DNA from: JAPOKJ01 sp031421635
GTDB lineage: Bacteria > Pseudomonadota > Gammaproteobacteria > Burkholderiales > Burkholderiaceae_E
Direction: 5' to 3'
Length of the DNA stretch: 64,000 bases
NCBI GenBank assembly: GCA_031421635.1
Contig: JANOPA010000113.1
Location: 1-64,000, forward strand
Part shown: in pieces, positions 60,494-64,000 of the stretch
Position numbering within the stretch: the stretch's first letter is position 1
Layout: each line of letters starts with the position of its first letter
The notes under the pieces: model-generated
Database searches by the model: none
Told to the model about the DNA's origin: nothing
What the model saw: only the letters and a program-made list of their open reading frames with translations
Program-made: the position numbers and the translations under genes

Positions 60494-61324
60494 ATGACCC
60501 CGAGACTACTTTGCGAGCTTCCCGCGACGGGCGGGCTGGTCACCGTCAATTTGGAGCAAAGCCACTACTTGCTCAAGGTTTTAAGGCTCAATCCTGGCGA
60601 CCAAGTCGAGGTTTTCGATGGCCTGGGTCTTCGCTTTCATGCCAAGATCGTCGCGACCCAAGGCAAGCTCGCGAATTTGTTGGTAGAACCAGGCGAACGC
60701 CATCAGCCAATTCGAAAACACAATATCTGGCTGGTGCAGGGACTTCCATCCGGCGACAAGATGGACTGGATCATCGAGAAGGCAGTCGAACTCGGCGTGG
60801 GCCGATTTAGCCCCATCGCGTGCGAGCGCTCCATTGTCAAGCTCAGCGGCGCACGAAGCCTCAAGAAGATGGCTCATTGGCAGGCACAAATTGAGGCCGC
60901 GTGCATGCAAAGTCAGCGTGATGATCTCATGCTTCTTGACGATGTGAATTCAAGCCAAGCTTGGTTCGAAGGCCCGACCCATGGGGCGTTCAGATTTTTC
61001 TTGGATCCGGCAGCGAAGCTAAATTTGCTTGACGCATTGCGGGTGTCCATCGGCAACTCTCGAGACGAGGCGACTTCGAACAAAATAAAAGCCCTTGAAG
61101 CTGGCGCCGGTGCTGTGTCACTTACTTTAACGATCATCATGGCCATTGGGCCTGAATCCGGCTTTTCGGACCGCGAGCGCTGGCTCGCCGAGCGCGCAGG
61201 GTTTGTGGCGGTCAACCTTGGCAACCAGATTCTACGTACCGAAACGGCTGCTCTAGTGGCCACTGCGAAGCTCCAGGCCTGGCTTGAAATAATTCAAACG
61301 CCCGCCTCTGGCGAAGATTTATAA
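60494..61324 (+). CDS. rsmE: 16S rRNA (uracil1498-N3)-methyltransferase RsmE
   Basis: SPOUT-class methyltransferase that methylates U1498 of 16S rRNA. PUA-like N-terminus MTPRLLCELPATGG with HYLLKVLRLNPGDQVEVFDG, then LVQGLPSGDKMDWIIEKAVE, and the trefoil-knot motifs AIGPESGFSDRERWLA and NLGNQILRTETAALVATA. 276 residues; the segment NSRDEATSNKIKALEAGAG is an insertion relative to shorter homologues. The stop TAA at 61322-61324 precedes the YidB-like gene by 65 bp. Confidence 0.94.
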   Translation: MTPRLLCELPATGGLVTVNLEQSHYLLKVLRLNPGDQVEVFDGLGLRFHAKIVATQGKLANLLVEPGERHQPIRKHNIWLVQGLPSGDKMDWIIEKAVELGVGRFSPIACERSIVKLSGARSLKKMAHWQAQIEAACMQSQRDDLMLLDDVNSSQAWFEGPTHGAFRFFLDPAAKLNLLDALRVSIGNSRDEATSNKIKALEAGAGAVSLTLTIIMAIGPESGFSDRERWLAERAGFVAVNLGNQILRTETAALVATAKLQAWLEIIQTPASGEDL

Positions 61325-61389
61325 TGCTGGCGAATTGCGCGAAAAATCCTCTCAAGCAATCGCCGGTCCATCTACTAAGGAAAGTAAAA

Positions 61390-61836
61390 ATGAGCTTATT
61401 ACAATCAATTCTCGGTGCCGCTGCCGGAGCAATGACGGGTCAGCAACAATCGCAAAGCAATCCTTTATTACAGGTCGCGCTCAGCTTGTTGAGCAATGGC
61501 AATGCCCAAGGCGGCGTTGGCGGTTTGGGAGGCTTGCAAGGGCTCATGGGACTCTTTCAAAACAAAGGCTTGGGCGACGTGATTGGCTCATGGGTCGGGA
61601 CAGGACAAAATTCTGCCGTCTCGGGCGATCAGCTCTCTCAGGTATTAGGGTCCGGTCAGATCGGTCAAATCGCGAGCCAATTAGGCTTGTCGCATGGCGA
61701 TGCTGCCAACCAGCTCGCCCAAATTTTGCCAGGTCTCATTGACCAACTCAGCCCTAAGGGTCAGGCACCAGCACAAGGCTTTGGCGGCGCAGAAGACATC
61801 ATGAAAATGATTGGTGGATTGATGCAACAGCGATAA
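61390..61836 (+). CDS. YidB-like (DUF937) protein
   Basis: 148-residue protein of the DUF937/YidB family. Gln/Gly/Leu-rich N-terminal half (SLLQSILGAAAGAMTGQQ and GGVGGLGGLQGLMGLF), then the family core GLGDVIGSWVGTGQNSAVSG, LSQVLGSGQIGQIASQLGLS and AANQLAQILPGLIDQLSPKG. No signal or helix-rich membrane part. ATG 61390 is chosen since AAGGAAAG stands in front; the frame is open to 61324. Role unknown. Confidence 0.88.
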   Translation: MSLLQSILGAAAGAMTGQQQSQSNPLLQVALSLLSNGNAQGGVGGLGGLQGLMGLFQNKGLGDVIGSWVGTGQNSAVSGDQLSQVLGSGQIGQIASQLGLSHGDAANQLAQILPGLIDQLSPKGQAPAQGFGGAEDIMKMIGGLMQQR

Positions 61837-61870
61837 TCTGGTGTGTTGATTCAGATCTATTGAACAAGGC

Positions 61871-62287
61871 TCAGTGCTTACTGATTTTTTGCACTGAGTA
61901 AAAAATTCGAAAGGCAATTTTTCTCTCTGAGAAAAAATCGGAGGCATCCCGAAACACATCCAGCAAAGCGTCGCGCTCGTCCGGGCTGAACTGCGGGCTT
62001 TCTGGGAGCGATTCAAGCACAACGACCATCCCCGGACTATCGGCGATGGGCATCGGCTTAATATCGGTTAAGCAGTCATACAAAGCATCGAGATTCTGTC
62101 CAAAATGTTTTGGCAACGGGAAACCGGATGCGATGGCCGCGAGCACAGCTTTTTTGTCCTTCGCATGTACACAATTCGCATATAACCAGGTTTGGTCTGA
62201 ACGCTCAGCAGATCGCTTTAAGTCATCAAGGTCGTATGCGCTGAGTGGCAGCACAGCTTGAAGCGGCATATTGCTCAAGGCGGACAT
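61871..62287 (-). CDS. Barstar-family RNase inhibitor
   Basis: 138 residues. The barstar core is clear: YANCVHAKDKKAVLAAIASG, then FPLPKHFGQNLDALYDCLTD (FGxNLDAL..CL.D) and the strand with GMVVVLESLP. In this family the protein plugs the active site of its partner RNase in the cytoplasm. Start: three candidates GTG 62293, ATG 62290, ATG 62287; AAGGGAG favours ATG 62287. The gene overlaps the end of the RNase gene by at most 4 bp, so the toxin gene is first and the inhibitor is coupled to it. Confidence 0.88.
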   Translation of the reverse strand: MSALSNMPLQAVLPLSAYDLDDLKRSAERSDQTWLYANCVHAKDKKAVLAAIASGFPLPKHFGQNLDALYDCLTDIKPMPIADSPGMVVVLESLPESPQFSPDERDALLDVFRDASDFFSERKIAFRIFYSVQKISKH

Positions 62288-62289
62288 CA

Positions 62290-62718
62290 TCACTCCCTTA
62301 TTCGCTTGAATGTTTGATAATGATCGTCGCTGTAGTAGAGCTCGATCGAGGACCGAGGTTCACCACCAACCACAATTCTTCTAGCACCCCGGCTTCTCTC
62401 GCCAGGCGTCTTCACCGTATATTCCGTGTAAAAGCCTCTAGTTTGTTTAGGCAGAAATCTTTCGCGATTGCCGAAGACTACGCCATCTTTGGAATAAGGG
62501 AAAGGCCCGCCCCTACGAATCTGAGCAATCGTCTCCTGGGCCTCGATAGGCAGCGAGGAAATCTGGATGTCGGAAGACCTGCCACTGGCCTCAAAGGACT
62601 TCAGCGCGTAGGCATTGTTAGGCTGCAACAGGCCCAACACCGTCGCCAGGCAAAGGGTTGCGGCACCCAAGCTGCGCAACGAAAACCGCGCAGCAATAAA
62701 AAAAACGCGTCCAAACAT
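62290..62718 (-). CDS. Secreted barnase-family ribonuclease
   Basis: 142-residue extracellular guanyl-type ribonuclease (N1/T1/barnase class). An N-terminal export signal (SLRSLGAATLCLATVLGLL, cut near NAYA) precedes the mature RNase: QIRRGGPFPYSKDGVVFGNRE, then YTEYTVKTPGERSRGARRIV with the general-base Glu and the Arg, and SDDHYQTFKRI with the catalytic His. So the full catalytic Glu-Arg-His set is present. Downstream barstar gene gives immunity. Confidence 0.9.
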   Translation of the reverse strand: MFGRVFFIAARFSLRSLGAATLCLATVLGLLQPNNAYALKSFEASGRSSDIQISSLPIEAQETIAQIRRGGPFPYSKDGVVFGNRERFLPKQTRGFYTEYTVKTPGERSRGARRIVVGGEPRSSIELYYSDDHYQTFKRIRE

Positions 62719-62788
62719 AAAGTCATGCTAGACGAGTTTTCCTTCCATGCCAAGATGCTTCTTAGGGAATTTTAAATGCGCTTGAATC

Positions 62789-64000
62789 CTATTGCGCAGA
62801 AAGCGTTTCGATGGCTCGATCCAACGCCGTGCCGGTCGGTGCAATCTTGGCCTTGCCATGCTTGATCAGCATGGCGAACTCTTCGCGAGACACCGACTGT
62901 GTGAAGTCCGGGTGGCGGCGTAACACGAATAGCTTGCGACTCGGACTCACCCACGATACTTTCACTCGCATCGGTTCAGCATCGTCTTGATCCAAATCAA
63001 TCAAACTCGCCTTAACAATCTTGGCGAGTGAATCCTGTGACGTGTCGAATCCGTCATCCCGATCCTTGGAGGAGGTGGTCGCGGTGTTTGCCAAAGCCTT
63101 ACTATCGAAATGAATTGTACCGTCCGAGTTCATTCGAACCGAGGATTTGCGTCTAACCTCTGCGCTCTGAGCAGACTGTGCTTTAGCCGTGGTCAATAGA
63201 TTCGTGGTCCATTTAAACCACTCGTTGAAAAAGGTCTCGCGAACCTCTTGCTCGATCTGAGTAGGTGCTAAGCCTTTCTTCAATCCGTCGATTAATTTGG
63301 GGAGCATACTCGCCAAGCGTGCGACCTCCTCGGGGCCTTTAGTCGCCACGCTCCAGATCAGTTGCTCACATACGGCCAAAGAGCGCTCTAAATTTAAACT
63401 CTCTGGCGAGCTGGAAAGCTGAGCATGAGCCATCGCATCAACCCACCACTTTTGAGCGAAATCACGTACAAAATCCGGCGTTGAACCATCAATCCTTAAG
63501 TTGATCTCGGCCAAAGCGGCCTCGCGAGCGCACATCAGCGCTTCTTCACGTTCAGAATCACGATCCTGTTCAGCGAGTTCAGCGGAGCGACGCTCCTGCT
63601 CCAGCCGTACGAACTGGGCGAGACGGTCCCGAGCCTGGTCGAAGATCGCCAGGTCACGGTCGAAACCAAAGATCAAATCGGAAACAATCGTATTGATCTC
63701 CAGCACCAGTGGCGATTCCTTGGTCGCGTCCATTTCAGGGTCGCAAGCGGTCTCAGTGATGATATCAATTAGATGCCGTAGCGGGTGCTGGCGACGCGCA
63801 AAGAAACTCCGGTCCAACAACGCGGCTTTAATCGCAACCACTTGCAAGCGAAGCAACTGTTGCTTGACGGGGTCCGCTAAGCGCCTGTCCGCATAAATAT
63901 AGTCAAAAATCAGGGAGACAATCTCAACGGTCACCTGATCGAGGGGCGTACCCTTGTCTCGAGCCTCACTGCTTAACTCACCCAGCAACTGGGCACTTAA
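62789..64000 (-). CDS. DUF1631 family protein, C-terminal part (5' end outside window)
   Basis: The frame is open from the right edge to TAG 62789, about 403 codons; the start lies beyond the window. The DUF1631 segment is ADPVKQQLLRLQVVAIKAAL followed by FFARRQHPLRHLIDIITETA, the middle is helical with coiled-coil-like LEQERRSAELAEQDRDSER, and the end is a beta-rich module (VKVSWVSPSRKLFVLRRHPD) that resembles a PilZ-like or other small barrel. Family function is not known. Paralogue of the 29.4 kb gene. Confidence 0.8.
   Translation of the reverse strand, partial: LSAQLLGELSSEARDKGTPLDQVTVEIVSLIFDYIYADRRLADPVKQQLLRLQVVAIKAALLDRSFFARRQHPLRHLIDIITETACDPEMDATKESPLVLEINTIVSDLIFGFDRDLAIFDQARDRLAQFVRLEQERRSAELAEQDRDSEREEALMCAREAALAEINLRIDGSTPDFVRDFAQKWWVDAMAHAQLSSSPESLNLERSLAVCEQLIWSVATKGPEEVARLASMLPKLIDGLKKGLAPTQIEQEVRETFFNEWFKWTTNLLTTAKAQSAQSAEVRRKSSVRMNSDGTIHFDSKALANTATTSSKDRDDGFDTSQDSLAKIVKASLIDLDQDDAEPMRVKVSWVSPSRKLFVLRRHPDFTQSVSREEFAMLIKHGKAKIAPTGTALDRAIETLSAQ

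Overview
The window looks like chromosome of a betaproteobacterium, most likely Burkholderiales. I infer this from gene content and order rather than from any marker RNA: a urtABCDE urea transporter with a sigma-54 promoter, a tkt-gap-pgk operon, two DUF1631 proteins, a 4,5-cleavage protocatechuate (lig) operon, and an arsenosugar trio (ArsS with two small glycosyltransferases). Base composition is moderately GC-rich and fairly even. I see no tRNA, rRNA, CRISPR array, integrase or insertion sequence.

Layout. 1-3.9 kb: end of a lig operon (ligI-ligA-ligB-ligC plus an aldo/keto reductase). 3.9-8.7 kb, minus strand: fatty acid desaturase, YgiQ-type radical SAM protein, TfoX-domain protein. 8.7-11.7 kb: a compact operon of a TfdB-like flavin monooxygenase, a PepSY protein, a transthyretin-like/HIU-hydrolase-like protein and a cytochrome b561. 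11.8-16.4 kb: glutathione-dependent formaldehyde dehydrogenase, an MsbA-like ABC exporter, a collapsed lrgA-lrgB locus, and an NADP-dependent oxidoreductase. 16.4-22.7 kb: an eroding stretch with a remnant region, HutD, a broken DUF2848 gene, a 50-residue membrane protein, a thioesterase, a membrane protein, a diguanylate cyclase receptor cut by an in-frame amber codon, and a serine hydrolase whose best start is CTG. 22.7-26.3 kb: arginase, HD-domain protein, VF530 protein, and two metal transporters (Gdt1/UPF0016 and CDF). 26.4-33.8 kb: RecQ, quinone oxidoreductase, DUF1631, a manganese (yybP-ykoY) riboswitch in front of a TerC-Usp fusion, and ChrA. 33.9-42.9 kb: phosphoesterase-like protein, hydrolases, DacB, arsenosugar genes, a sodium:solute symporter and a broken GNAT gene. 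42.9-49.4 kb: CrcB and urtABCDE. 49.4-55.9 kb: glutaryl-CoA dehydrogenase, a Tes-like radical SAM protein with a DUF547 lipoprotein (also cut by an amber codon), and an EAL phosphodiesterase followed by a tandem-DEP protein. 55.9-60.4 kb: tkt-gap-pgk. 60.5-64 kb: RsmE, a YidB-like protein, a barnase/barstar pair, and the C-terminal part of a second DUF1631 protein.

How the genes fit together. The organism takes up urea under probable nitrogen control, degrades lignin-type aromatics through protocatechuate 4,5-cleavage, detoxifies formaldehyde, and exports metals (Mn, chromate, fluoride). It has arsenic-sugar functions and c-di-GMP signalling. A second theme is gene loss: three genes carry out-of-frame internal deletions (lrgAB, DUF2848, GNAT), two are cut by single in-frame TAG codons (diguanylate cyclase, DUF547), and at least one small relic and one damaged start codon are visible, while neighbouring genes are intact. 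The most unusual intact modules are the monooxygenase-PepSY-HIUase-like-b561 operon, the riboswitch-controlled TerC-Usp fusion, the Tes-like radical SAM/DUF547 pair, and the EAL plus double-DEP operon.
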